A stretch of DNA of 64,000 bases from positions 1-64,000 of the forward strand of contig CAZJYI010000030.1 in assembly GCA_964550025.1 (NCBI GenBank). The letters are read 5' to 3'. The translations under genes were made by a program, and so were the position numbers. Shown here in pieces: positions 33,486 through 42,339 of this stretch. The notes below the pieces were generated by a model that was given only the letters and a program-made list of their open reading frames with translations, was not told the origin of the DNA and made no database searches. The first letter of the stretch is position 1. The number at the start of each line of letters is the position of its first letter. The stretch is from CAZJYI01 sp964550025 (GTDB lineage: Bacteria > Verrucomicrobiota > Kiritimatiellia > UBA8416 > CAYOBW01).

Positions 33486-34192
33486 TGCTTTGCCCCGTCA
33501 ATGCGCATCTGATCGAGGATGTTGCGTGCGGCCTGGGCCGGATCGTCCGCCTGGACGATGGGACGGCCGACGACAAGGAAGGACGAACCTGCCTTGACTG
33601 CCATGTCCGGCGTAGCGACGCGCTTCTGGTCGCCCACATCGGTGCCGGCGGGGCGGATGCCCGGCGTCACGAGGATGACATCGGGGCCCAGAGCATCCCG
33701 GAACTCCGCTGTCTCGAGCGGCGAGCAGACCAATCCGTCGATTCCCGATTCGATCGCGAGCTGCCCCAGCGCGAGTGTGTGCTGCTTCAGTGGACGCGTG
33801 ACGCCCAGTTCCTCGATGTCCGCCTGGCAGAGGCTGGTGAGCGTGGTTACTGCGACGAGCTTCGGCGCCGTTTCACCGATGCTGCCGGCGGCTTCCGCCG
33901 CGGCCGTCAGCATGTCGCGTCCGCCGCCCGCGTGTACCGTGAGGAGACCGACGCCGTGTCTGGCCGCGGTCTTGACGGCGTTGGCCACGGTGCGGGGAAT
34001 GTCGTGGAACTTGAGGTCCAGGAATACCTTTTTGCCCCGCTCCCGGAGAACGGCCAGCGCGGCGGGACCTTCGCTGGTGAACAGTTCCATGCCGACTTTG
34101 TACCATTGTACTTCCGGCGGGAGACGATCGACTACGGCGGGGATATCGCTTGCGGTCGGCACGTCGAGTGCCACGATGAGTTCTGCCTGCAT
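33482..34192 (-). CDS. pyrF: Orotidine 5'-phosphate decarboxylase
   Basis: A 236-residue enzyme of UMP synthesis that decarboxylates OMP to UMP. Start 34192 (MQAELIVALDVPT) is chosen because the family starts directly at this strand; the longer open frame runs through the upstream repeat region. The catalytic D-x-K-x-x-D motif is seen in FLDLKFHDIPRTV, the strand TVHAGGGRDML follows, and the phosphate-binding end is VTPGIRPAGTD and FLVVGRPIVQADDP. It is the short class I form, as in most bacteria. It is the first gene of a two-gene unit with the hydroxyacid dehydrogenase. Confidence 0.96.
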   Translation of the reverse strand: MQAELIVALDVPTASDIPAVVDRLPPEVQWYKVGMELFTSEGPAALAVLRERGKKVFLDLKFHDIPRTVANAVKTAARHGVGLLTVHAGGGRDMLTAAAEAAGSIGETAPKLVAVTTLTSLCQADIEELGVTRPLKQHTLALGQLAIESGIDGLVCSPLETAEFRDALGPDVILVTPGIRPAGTDVGDQKRVATPDMAVKAGSSFLVVGRPIVQADDPAQAARNILDQMRIDGAKQ

Positions 34193-34332
34193 GCGGTTCT
34201 GCTCCTTCCTTGGTCTAGTAGTGCCCGGGATTGTCGCGTGGGTCGTGAGCCAATGCAAACACATTGTCGGTGTTCCGCGCTGTCCATTTCCCTGGACTCG
34301 GTGTGGGGATGGACGGCGTGACAGGGGGCGTG

Positions 34333-34416
34333 GCGACAAAGGCAAAGACGAAGGTAGAGACGAAGTCGCGAGTGGATTCCTCTTTCTCTTTACCGTGATC
34401 TTTACCCTGATCTGCC
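34333..34416. repeat. Family B palindrome, fifth copy
   Basis: Left arm with GGCAAAGACGAAGGTAGAGA; right arm with CTCTTTACCGTGATCTTTAC as imperfect reverse complement. It occupies the 370-bp divergent region between pyrF and the Gfo/Idh gene; nothing else is evident there. Confidence 0.7.
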
Positions 34417-34562
34417 CGGGAAGGCAGGGATGCTCGAAGGCCGGTATCTCTTCCACTCTGTCCGTTCTTGCCCTCACGGAAGGGACGGAGTGCATTCCGT
34501 TTGCGTTGGGCTGCCGGGCGCGCTAGGGTCGGAGGATTCGATACAGGCGAGGGAGGTCAACA

Positions 34563-35564
34563 ATGATACGTGTTGGACTGATTGGCTGCGGGAAGATCTC
34601 GGGCCGTCATGTGAACTGGTTTCTCGAGCATCCGGACTGCGCAATTACGGCGGTATGCGACGTGGACGGCGAGGCGGCACGACGTTGTGCCGCGGCTGTT
34701 ACCGGAGTCCGTGCGAATGGTGAAGTAGCTGTCTTGGATGACTGTGCCGACATCGTGGCCCGCGACGACGTGGATGCCGTGGCGGTATTGTTGCCGCATC
34801 ACCTGCACCACTCGGTTGCCATGGCGGCTTTGGAGAGCGGCAAGCACGTTCTCGTCGAGAAACCCATGGTCACTTCCTCTGCCGAGGGGCGCGACCTGGT
34901 CAAGGCGGCCGACACCGCGGGCAAGGTCCTGTCCGTAGGGTACCAGCGTTCTTACATTCCGGAGTATGTTTACGTGCGCGACATGATCCGGAGAGGGGAG
35001 ATGGGCAAAGTGCGCTTCATGTCCGCGCATCTCGAGCAGGGATGGTACGAGCATGTCCTCGGCGCGGGTGGAAACGAGGGGTGGCGTCGCGACCCGAAGG
35101 CGACGGGTGGCGGTCAGCTCATGGACTCTGGCAGTCACACGCTGGCTGCGTTGCTCTGGGTGTCGGGGCTCGATCCCTGGGAGGTCTTTGCCTTCGTGGA
35201 CAAGTGCGGACTGGATGTTGACGTGAACACGACGTTGACCGTGAAGTTCAGGCAAGACGCCCTGGCATCGCTCAGCATCGGCGGCTTCGGTCACAGTGTG
35301 ACCGAGGTCCTGCGGGTTGTCGGCGACAAGGCCAGTGCGCGGATCTTCTTCCGCACGGTGAAGGAGCAGTCCCTGGAGATCGATGGGCAGCCCGTGGATG
35401 CGAAAGCGGCCGTTCCTGCCTCGACCCCCAACGCCAACTTCATCGACGCGATCCTGGGGCGCGCGCAGGTGGAGACCGGCGGACAGTTGGGACTCGACGT
35501 GGTCCGCATTTGTGAAGCGGCCTACCGCTCAGCCGAAGAGCACTGGCCGATGCAGCTAGCTTAG
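34563..35564 (+). CDS. Gfo/Idh/MocA-family oxidoreductase, second copy
   Basis: A 333-residue dehydrogenase with the Rossmann start RVGLIGCGKISGRHVNWF and the EKP motif in HVLVEKPMVTSSAEGRDLV. The C-terminal domain shows GGGQLMDSGSHTLAALLWV. A GGGAGG site 6 bases before ATG supports the start. It is clearly a paralogue, not a duplicate, of the protein at 19618. Its stop codon overlaps the stop of the convergent PilZ gene by 3 bases. Substrate unknown; a sugar, polyol or sugar acid is likely given the family. Confidence 0.9.
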   Translation: MIRVGLIGCGKISGRHVNWFLEHPDCAITAVCDVDGEAARRCAAAVTGVRANGEVAVLDDCADIVARDDVDAVAVLLPHHLHHSVAMAALESGKHVLVEKPMVTSSAEGRDLVKAADTAGKVLSVGYQRSYIPEYVYVRDMIRRGEMGKVRFMSAHLEQGWYEHVLGAGGNEGWRRDPKATGGGQLMDSGSHTLAALLWVSGLDPWEVFAFVDKCGLDVDVNTTLTVKFRQDALASLSIGGFGHSVTEVLRVVGDKASARIFFRTVKEQSLEIDGQPVDAKAAVPASTPNANFIDAILGRAQVETGGQLGLDVVRICEAAYRSAEEHWPMQLA

Positions 35565-35929
35565 CCCCTCTGTCCGAGCAGGTGCTCGATCAGCTTGTTC
35601 CAGGACGGTTTGTCGGGTGACGTATCAAGAAACTGTATCCCGATCTTGTGGATGCCGGAGGACGCGGTTTCACTGGTCCAGCGGACGATGCCGATCAGGT
35701 CGAAGGTGTTTTCGTTGATGCTCAAGGCCAGGATCAGCTCCATGTAGGCGTCGACCGGGATGCCGGTGTCCGAGAAGATCATGATGCCGCCCCTGGACAC
35801 GTTGCGCGTCGAGCAGTAGAAACGCTTTCCGGACAAGTTCGGATGGCTCTTGCACGCCTTGATCTTGAGAAAAGCCGTTTCGTCGAGCTCCAGACGCGGG
35901 TCTTTGCGCCGTTCACTGCCCCCTGCCAT
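35561..35929 (-). CDS. PilZ-domain protein
   Basis: A 122-residue cytoplasmic protein that is a single PilZ domain. The c-di-GMP-binding residues are visible: an RRKDPR stretch (R-x-x-x-R type) at the N-terminus and NVSRGG ([DN]-x-S-x-x-G) in the core, ending in KIGIQFLD. PilZ proteins sense cyclic di-GMP and often control exopolysaccharide production or motility. It lies at the head-end of the long minus-strand block that holds the exopolysaccharide genes, although transcription would reach it last. The link with the locus is inference. Confidence 0.9.
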   Translation of the reverse strand: MAGGSERRKDPRLELDETAFLKIKACKSHPNLSGKRFYCSTRNVSRGGIMIFSDTGIPVDAYMELILALSINENTFDLIGIVRWTSETASSGIHKIGIQFLDTSPDKPSWNKLIEHLLGQRG

Positions 35930-35960
35930 GCCCCGGTCCTCCCTTGTGCAGCCGTGTCGG

Positions 35961-36755
35961 TTAGAATCGGCAGGTTGCCGTGAGCGTCACCTGCGAGCGA
36001 CTGCTCCCGCCGGCTTCCAGTTCCAGGTTCCAGTGATCGCTCAGCTCCGTCGCAACGCCGACCAGGGCGTTCCAGGCGCTGTCCTCTTCCAACTCCACAT
36101 CATAGGCGACCGTTCCAAGCTGCGCTGCCGCTATGCTGCCGCTGTGCTCTTCGTCCGTCTGCTGGTACATCGCGCCCGCCCAGAGCGTGACCGGGCGATC
36201 CGATTCCGGAATGCGCGTGCTGACGCCGATCCGGGGTGTCAGTATCCAGGCCTGCACGGACGAATCGCTCTGGTCCAGATGGGTGTCCGTGAAGATCGCG
36301 GTGAGCGAAGCGAATACGTTGTCGATACCGCCTGCCAGCGTGACACCGCCGCCATAGACCACTCCGTCATAGTCGATCGTCAGGCCGCCAAGCTGAACGC
36401 TGCTGAGATCAACTTCCGTTTCTCCGTCGATCCTGCCGATGAGGCCGAAGACGTTGAGAAAAGGGAGAACCCAGAGGTCCGCCGTTACGTCCATCTCGAT
36501 GAGCTCGTTGTCGATGTCCAGTCCCGCGGCCTGAGCCAGATTGACGTTGGGCAGACTGACTGTCATGCGCGACAGCGAGTATCCCTGCTTCTGGTAGTGG
36601 ACGGTGGCGCCCACCCCGAACGGGCGAGGGAGCTCCTTGTCGGCCGCCATGGCCTTTCCAAGGGGGAAGAGCCCCGCCGCATCTCCCTCGGCGGCATGTG
36701 TCAACGGAACGGTGTAGACGAAGAGAACCACGACCACCCAACACAGCTTCTTCAT
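35961..36755 (-). CDS. Small outer-membrane beta-barrel protein
   Basis: A 264-residue exported protein. The start at 36755 (MKKLCWVVVVLFVYTVPLTHA) is preferred because GGGAG lies 9 bases upstream; an ATG two codons earlier is too close to it. The mature part alternates strands such as GVGATVHYQKQGYSLS, DVTADLWVLPFLNVFGLIG and WNLELEAGGSSRSQVTLTA, ending in Phe (TCRF), typical of outer-membrane barrels. The pattern resembles generic OMP_b-brl proteins. It is 31 bp upstream of the PilZ gene in the same direction. Substrate or role unknown. Confidence 0.7.
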   Translation of the reverse strand: MKKLCWVVVVLFVYTVPLTHAAEGDAAGLFPLGKAMAADKELPRPFGVGATVHYQKQGYSLSRMTVSLPNVNLAQAAGLDIDNELIEMDVTADLWVLPFLNVFGLIGRIDGETEVDLSSVQLGGLTIDYDGVVYGGGVTLAGGIDNVFASLTAIFTDTHLDQSDSSVQAWILTPRIGVSTRIPESDRPVTLWAGAMYQQTDEEHSGSIAAAQLGTVAYDVELEEDSAWNALVGVATELSDHWNLELEAGGSSRSQVTLTATCRF

Positions 36756-36932
36756 TTCCATCTCCCATTTGCCGGTGATGGGCTGCCATCCCACTGTGGC
36801 GCCCACAATTCTCTCCCGGAGCATAGGCAAGCCGCTGGCCGCTTGCAAGGGGCAATTCGCGCGCCTGCGGGTGGCGGGGGGTGGGGGCGGGGACACGTGA
36901 CTCGGAGGGATCGGAACGCTTGGCGCGTTCCG

Positions 36933-38048
36933 CTACAGGGTCGGGCGGGAAGGGGGAGTGGCGCCCTGCGAGAGATGCTCCGCGGCGAATGCCGCCAGGG
37001 AGACGACGCGCAGTGAGGGTGTGTCGGACAGTCGTTGCATGAGGCGGCCGAACGACCGGTTGTCGAGGTGTTCCTTGGTGTGGCCGATCATGACGAGTAC
37101 GTCCGCGCGGTCGTCGCGGTGTGCCGGCGGCGCGGAGAGGATCCACCTCCGCAGCGTGGCGGGCGATATGTTGTGACAGTCCAGCTTGATGGGAGTCGGC
37201 TGCATGAGGAACTTCAGGAGCTGAAACGGACCGGAGCCCATGCCGAGCTCGTGCACCATCGCCTTCTGCCTGGCCTTGGGGACGTGTTTCGAAAACTTGG
37301 CGCGCAGGCGCCGGAAGCTGGCCTGCAGGATGCGCCTGCTCATGATCGAGTGGATCGGGATTTCGAAGATATCTCCCGCCGGGTCCTCGACCGCTACGTT
37401 GCTGCTGACTCTCCACAGCATCCTGTCCGGCGGGGCGCCGCGGAAATCGATGGAGACGTCGCCTTCTTTCCTGCACAGATTCTTGACCACGGACGAGTCG
37501 ACGCGGATATCATTGTGTGCCAGGGCCTTGAGCAGACGTTGCCCCGGTTGTGCGCAGAAGCCGCCGGCGCGGTACGCCACAACCCGGTGGCCGGGATTTC
37601 CCCGGCCCGTGAGCTCTTCGACAACGGCTTTTCGCTCCGCGATGTACCGGTTCACGTCTTTCTGCGCTTCGAAGAGGGAGTCAACGGTCCTCTTGTCGTC
37701 GTGCAGTTCCCATTGCCCGTCCGCGTACCGGGCGCCGTACCACTGTGGATGGAGGTGGAGTTGCACGTCGTGGCCCGAAGCCGCCAGGTCGCGCACCTGG
37801 TCGGCGATCAGTTGCGCGGGATCGTACCCCAGTTCCTGCTTGAGGTCGTCTGCATGCCTGCGAAAGGCCAGGAACTCCTCGACCTCGAAGAAGATAGTCA
37901 GTGCGACGCCATGCTTCCCGGCGAGAGCAGCCATGTGTGCCGTGGGCTCCACGATGTGCTGTCGCACATCACCCGTGCCGTTTCCGAACAGCTCGTAGTC
38001 AAGGCTCAGTACGACGTGGCGCGGCGAACGTTCTTTCATATCGGCCAT
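36933..38048 (-). CDS. Polysaccharide deacetylase-like protein (NodB fold)
   Basis: A 371-residue cytoplasmic or peripheral hydrolase-like protein. The start at 38048 follows GGAAG. The N-terminal strand HVVLSLDYELFGNGTG holds the family Asp-x-Glu variant (D-Y-E), and HDVQLHLHPQWYGARY provides the H-x-H-type metal site. A later strand VVAYRAGGFCAQPG carries the conserved Arg. Such proteins remove N- or O-acetyl groups from exopolysaccharide sugars. It lies 12 bp from the DUF218 gene within the EPS block. Activity is inferred from the fold and context. Confidence 0.8.
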   Translation of the reverse strand: MADMKERSPRHVVLSLDYELFGNGTGDVRQHIVEPTAHMAALAGKHGVALTIFFEVEEFLAFRRHADDLKQELGYDPAQLIADQVRDLAASGHDVQLHLHPQWYGARYADGQWELHDDKRTVDSLFEAQKDVNRYIAERKAVVEELTGRGNPGHRVVAYRAGGFCAQPGQRLLKALAHNDIRVDSSVVKNLCRKEGDVSIDFRGAPPDRMLWRVSSNVAVEDPAGDIFEIPIHSIMSRRILQASFRRLRAKFSKHVPKARQKAMVHELGMGSGPFQLLKFLMQPTPIKLDCHNISPATLRRWILSAPPAHRDDRADVLVMIGHTKEHLDNRSFGRLMQRLSDTPSLRVVSLAAFAAEHLSQGATPPSRPTL

Positions 38049-38060
38049 TGTCTTCCAGGA

Positions 38061-38792
38061 CTACGTTCTGTCAAGTGCCTGGTCCGTAGCCGGGTCCGGC
38101 GGGTGGAAGAGGCAGCGCGCGTAGATATACGCGAACCCCTCCCCGATGATCTCTTTGACGCCTTCGCTGTACTGCCACCAGCGCTTGGGGTCGTATTCTC
38201 TGTTGCGTACGGCAATGACACCTGTCTTCACGTGCTCAGGCAGCGCCTTTGTGTACAGCAGGCGGGTGCGCCGAGCGTGCACGGCCAGCGTAATGACATC
38301 GATTGCCTCCACCTCCGGTGCGGACTCCTCGATCCACGCGCGCACTGCCAATGCGGTGGTGTAGGTCCGGTCGCGACCGGTCAGCCGCGCGGGGACGACG
38401 GTCAGGCGGGCAGCGTCCATTCCGAAGCCCTTCAGCTTGAAGGCCGCGAGATGGGCGTACGTGTCATCCTCATCATGCTCGAAAGCGCCTTTGAACTGGC
38501 CACCCGTTGTCAGGAGACGCTCGTACCCCTTCTCCTTGAAGTACTCCATGGCTTCGACAAGAGCATAGTCGGGAACCCACCCCTCGACCGCGAGATACCG
38601 TGCATTCTGCGGGGTGTTGACGGCCAGGAAGGGATGGATGCCTTTCGCGAGCGCGATGACGATCCCGGTCGCCAGCGCCAGGGCCAGGATGCGTCCGCTC
38701 CAGGAGAGCGTCCAGCACTCCTTGCGCTTCAGCAGTCCCCAGGCGCGGCGCCGTGGTCTGCTCATGTGTGCGTCGGTGGTTTCAGTCGGCAT
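38061..38792 (-). CDS. DUF218/YdcF-ElyC-like membrane-anchored protein
   Basis: A 243-residue protein with one N-terminal membrane helix (about 30-50) and a periplasmic DUF218-type alpha/beta domain: RYLAVEGWVPDYALVEAMEY, LLTTGGQF and TYTTALAVRAWIEE. ElyC/SanA-type relatives act in envelope polysaccharide and undecaprenyl-carrier homeostasis in enterobacteria. The canonical DUF218 start motif is altered (VEGW instead of a Gly/Ala-rich loop). It overlaps the Wzx gene by 11 bp, so the two are co-transcribed. The exact function is unknown. Confidence 0.7.
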   Translation of the reverse strand: MPTETTDAHMSRPRRRAWGLLKRKECWTLSWSGRILALALATGIVIALAKGIHPFLAVNTPQNARYLAVEGWVPDYALVEAMEYFKEKGYERLLTTGGQFKGAFEHDEDDTYAHLAAFKLKGFGMDAARLTVVPARLTGRDRTYTTALAVRAWIEESAPEVEAIDVITLAVHARRTRLLYTKALPEHVKTGVIAVRNREYDPKRWWQYSEGVKEIIGEGFAYIYARCLFHPPDPATDQALDRT

Positions 38793-40308
38793 GCTTCAAC
38801 AACCGTTTCTTCCAGGACTCGGGCACGATCCACAGCCAGTATGTTGCCAGCAGCGCCAACCCGCCGCTGCCGCAACCGGCCAGGAGGGCCACGATGGGGG
38901 AGTGCCCGAGGAAGCGGTGTGCCGCGAAGAGGCACGCGGCGTAGGGCAATACGCACGCGACGGGTGTGCGCCACGATCGGCCCAGAAACGCCGCCAGAGG
39001 CAGTTCCAGCCGCCGGCAGGCGTACACCGGCAGGTAGACTCCGTGCACGAGGGTGAAGGCGAGGCCGATGACAACCGCAATGCTGACGAGACCGGCGTTG
39101 AAGACGGCCAACGCGGCGTAGGACGATCCGAGCGCCAGAACACAGGCTCCGAGCATTGCCATGCCGGGGCGCCCATGCAGGTTCAGCCCGGACAGGATAT
39201 AGTACAGCGGCATGTAGGCAATGTACGCGGCGTGCCCCAGGGTCAGTACTGCCACGAGAAGCGCGTTCTGGTACTTATCGCCCATCCACACCTGCAGCAG
39301 TTCTCCTCCCATGATGGTGAGGAGAAGCAGGATGGGGAGGCAGATGCATGCCCCGTAGCGGGTGGCCTTGACGAGGAGGTCCTGCAGTTCGCCATGCTGC
39401 TTGCAGGACTGAAGCGAACTCGTGGTGGGCACGAGGACGAAGGCGTACTTCTGCATGAGCGTACGCACGTGTCGCACCAGCGCCCTGGGGCGGGCGTAAA
39501 GGGCGAGCGTGGCCGGCCCCATGTAGACCACAATCATGATGTTGACGGTCTGGTTGAGGAGAATGTCCGCCAGTTGCGGCACGAACGACTTGCCGCCGAA
39601 GCCGAGAAGATCGCGGGCCGTGTGCCACGCGACGTGTGCGGGCCGCAACTGCAGGCCGGGGCAGACCCGGTAGGCGAGCGCCCATCGCACAGCCTTGCCG
39701 GCGACTTCGGCTGCGAGCACGACGACGGCCAGCCCGACGAGTCCGCCACCCGACGCGAGGACGGCGATCATGCCGGCCAGCGTCATCGCGTAGCATCCGG
39801 CGTAGGTCGCGTTGTGGAGGTCCCAGCGGTGGCACCCAGTCAGTACGCCTCCAAACGCGGAAAAGGCGATCTGGACGGCGATGCAGGTCCCGAGCAGGAA
39901 GACCAGCCGCCGCGCCTCGGGGACATGTTCCGCGAGCTGTGCATCCAGGAAGTGGCCGACACCGACGGCGCACAGAACGGTCATTCCCATGACCAGCGCG
40001 CCCATGGCGAGCAGGATGGCCGTGACCGAGCTCACGACGCGGGAGACGGATTGCGTGTCGCCGGACGCGCGGTGCATGGCGACATAGCGGTTGATGGACG
40101 AGACAACGCCCGCCTGCACCAGGGAGAAGTACGTCACAATGGACCACGCCAGGTCCCACACGCCCAGGGCTTCCTGCCCCAGGCGGCCGTCGATCAGGCG
40201 GGGTACGATGAACCCCGATACGATCTGCACGCCCTGGGCCGCCCAGCTCGTGACGACGTTGAACGGGATTCGGCGTCGACCGTCGATGTCGTGCCCGGCA
40301 TCAGGCAT
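38782..40308 (-). CDS. Wzx-type polysaccharide flippase
   Basis: A 508-residue integral membrane protein of the MATE/MVF-like polysaccharide-export superfamily. Start 40308 is chosen because the longer frame lies inside the next gene; the overlap is then 8 bp. About twelve to fourteen hydrophobic helices are visible, beginning IPFNVVTSWAAQGVQIVSGF, typical of the first helix of Wzx/RfbX proteins. It would move lipid-linked repeat units across the inner membrane before polymerisation by the Wzy protein at 52673-54019. The fit with the locus is excellent; substrate specificity cannot be predicted. Confidence 0.85.
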   Translation of the reverse strand: MPDAGHDIDGRRRIPFNVVTSWAAQGVQIVSGFIVPRLIDGRLGQEALGVWDLAWSIVTYFSLVQAGVVSSINRYVAMHRASGDTQSVSRVVSSVTAILLAMGALVMGMTVLCAVGVGHFLDAQLAEHVPEARRLVFLLGTCIAVQIAFSAFGGVLTGCHRWDLHNATYAGCYAMTLAGMIAVLASGGGLVGLAVVVLAAEVAGKAVRWALAYRVCPGLQLRPAHVAWHTARDLLGFGGKSFVPQLADILLNQTVNIMIVVYMGPATLALYARPRALVRHVRTLMQKYAFVLVPTTSSLQSCKQHGELQDLLVKATRYGACICLPILLLLTIMGGELLQVWMGDKYQNALLVAVLTLGHAAYIAYMPLYYILSGLNLHGRPGMAMLGACVLALGSSYAALAVFNAGLVSIAVVIGLAFTLVHGVYLPVYACRRLELPLAAFLGRSWRTPVACVLPYAACLFAAHRFLGHSPIVALLAGCGSGGLALLATYWLWIVPESWKKRLLKHAD

Positions 40309-42310
40309 TGCCGCGCTCCCGCACCTTCCCGGACAGCAGGCTCTCGATGTGGTCGACGATGTTCCGCAGTGCGGGAAGGGACTCGGGATCCGGCGGGGCG
40401 CCGCGTTCTCGCTTCTGTATGCGGACCTTCTCCCGCACGTCATCGACGCACGTCAGGAGCACGAGTCTGCCTTCCGCTTCCAGGAAGCGGTCCACGGCGC
40501 CGATGGTCCCTCTGAAGATGCTGTACACGGGAACCGACAGGGCGGCGGCTTCCCGGTTCATGGTTCCGCCGCCACTAATGACCAGGTCCGAGTGATAGAG
40601 CAGGTTGAGCCCGTCAACGGCGTGGTTCGGAATAACCGTCTTCCCGTCCGCGAACCACCGCGGCCACCGTTCGCGGATCCACGCCGCCTGTTTGTCGTTT
40701 CGTGGCAGGAGCACGACAAAAGTCCCGGGATTCTCGCAGAGCCGTTCCATGGCTTCGGCGAAGAGCGCTTCGCTCGCGGGATTGTGGTAATGCGCTTCCG
40801 TGGCCGGGGGGCGCACCGTGGCGACGATCCTGCCGGCGGGGATGCGCAGTTCCTCCAGGATGGCGGGATCGGGTTTGAAGCACGCGACGTAGACATCTTC
40901 CTTGATCCCCGTGTATTGCAGAACGTGGTCGGCGGCGCAATGCAGGTTGCTGCTGGGGATTGCCTCCGGCGCGATCTGCCAGCGTGGACGCATGCACGCC
41001 GGTATCGTGGCATGCTCGTAGTCGGTAATGATGACGGACTGAATGCCCAGCGCGTTTGCGGCAATGACCTGCGAACGCGCCCCGTGCGATACGGCGAGGT
41101 CGGGCTTCTCGTGCATGGCCACCGGGAGGAGCTGGCCGGCCCGCACGGCCAGACCGAACAGCTTCATGAGCCTGTTCTTCCCGTAGTGGCGTCCAATCTG
41201 CCGGCACGGCAGGTTCATCTTCTCGGCCAGGGCGCAGACCTGGAACGCGTCCCTGGCCGTCACAACCGTGTCGTGGCCCCGCCGGTTCAGTTCGGCAATG
41301 AGGGGCTTGAAGAACGGCACGTGCGGCGTGTTGTCGAGGTCGATCCAGATCTTCCTGGAGCGCGGCCTTGTCAGGAAACGCGCGTGTGACTCCTCGTCTG
41401 CCCGCTGTTGCCAGTGCCCGGCCAGTTCGCCTGGCAGCACATGCCAGTACCGCCCTTCGTAGCGCTCTCGGATGACCTCAAGGAGGCGCCGGTACAGGGC
41501 TATGGGGTATTCCCCGTTGGCCGCGGTTGCGCCCTCGGGTGCCATGTAGTCGGGGTGCGCATTGACCAGGACCATCCCGCCCCGCCGGCAGAGCCAGTCC
41601 AGTTTTTTCTCCCAGACGTGGATGTCGCGGTGTTCCAGCAGTACGAACAGGGTGAAGTCCTGCGGCATCGTGTACGGCAGTTCGACGTAGGTTGTACCCC
41701 CGGCTTCGTTGTCGACGAGGAAGGGGAAGATCGTTCCGGCGCCGTCGGGGTTAGGCTCAAAGGGGTCGGTGTCGAACGTTGACCCATCGTGTGTGATGTC
41801 CAGTTCGCCGATCCACTCGAGGTGACTTCGCATCGAGGGGGCGCGGAAGCCCTTGGCTCCCCAGCCTTTCAGGTAGGTATTGATGCGTGGCGCCCGCCGG
41901 TCGAACACGGCACGAGAGGCGAAGAGGTGGCCGTCGTGGTTCAGCCCGTGAACGCCGACCTCGAATCCCTCGCACGCGAGCTCCTCGCGCAGTGCCGGCG
42001 AGACGGTGTAGCGTTCCGGCACGAAGTTGAAGGCGGAACGGAATCCCAGTTCCCGCTCCAGTTCCATGACTTGCCGGCAGCGTTCGTGGCCCACCGCGGT
42101 TTCGACATCATGCGTGAGCACGAGGGCGAAGTCTCTTGCGTCGGGCCAACCCTGCCAGTTTGCGGGGGGCTTCGCGGCGGACTCGAGGATGGGCCACCTG
42201 GCCTTCGAGCTCCGGGCGATGCGGCGTGCCCGGATGCGGCGCAGGGCGATCTGCACCGTACGCGGAATGCACGGCTTTATATGATAGTAGAGGTCTGCGA
42301 GAAGAGCCAT
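40301..42310 (-). CDS. Polysaccharide deacetylase - DUF354 glycosyltransferase fusion
   Basis: A 669-residue two-domain protein. Residues about 55-330 form a NodB-like deacetylase (ALVLTHDVETAVG with Asp, GVHGLNHDGHLF with H-x3-H, and LVNAHPDYMAPEG). From about 345 to the end it is a DUF354/COG1817 glycosyltransferase-like domain: KIWIDLDNTPHVPFFKPLIA, LAVSHGARSQVIAANALGI, and LVISGGGTMNREAAALSVP as nucleotide-sugar site. ATG 42310 is chosen since the domains start soon after, though its ribosome site is weak. The fusion implies coupling of deacetylation and sugar transfer in EPS synthesis. Confidence 0.85.
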   Translation of the reverse strand: MALLADLYYHIKPCIPRTVQIALRRIRARRIARSSKARWPILESAAKPPANWQGWPDARDFALVLTHDVETAVGHERCRQVMELERELGFRSAFNFVPERYTVSPALREELACEGFEVGVHGLNHDGHLFASRAVFDRRAPRINTYLKGWGAKGFRAPSMRSHLEWIGELDITHDGSTFDTDPFEPNPDGAGTIFPFLVDNEAGGTTYVELPYTMPQDFTLFVLLEHRDIHVWEKKLDWLCRRGGMVLVNAHPDYMAPEGATAANGEYPIALYRRLLEVIRERYEGRYWHVLPGELAGHWQQRADEESHARFLTRPRSRKIWIDLDNTPHVPFFKPLIAELNRRGHDTVVTARDAFQVCALAEKMNLPCRQIGRHYGKNRLMKLFGLAVRAGQLLPVAMHEKPDLAVSHGARSQVIAANALGIQSVIITDYEHATIPACMRPRWQIAPEAIPSSNLHCAADHVLQYTGIKEDVYVACFKPDPAILEELRIPAGRIVATVRPPATEAHYHNPASEALFAEAMERLCENPGTFVVLLPRNDKQAAWIRERWPRWFADGKTVIPNHAVDGLNLLYHSDLVISGGGTMNREAAALSVPVYSIFRGTIGAVDRFLEAEGRLVLLTCVDDVREKVRIQKRERGAPPDPESLPALRNIVDHIESLLSGKVRERGNA

Positions 42311-42339
42311 TGAGCCGTGATTGTGCCCGCGCGTAGTTT

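Noticed and set aside
37035..39056. 673-codon plus-strand frame
   Set aside because: It crosses three minus-strand genes with clear domains and has a compositional bias typical of antisense GC-rich frames.
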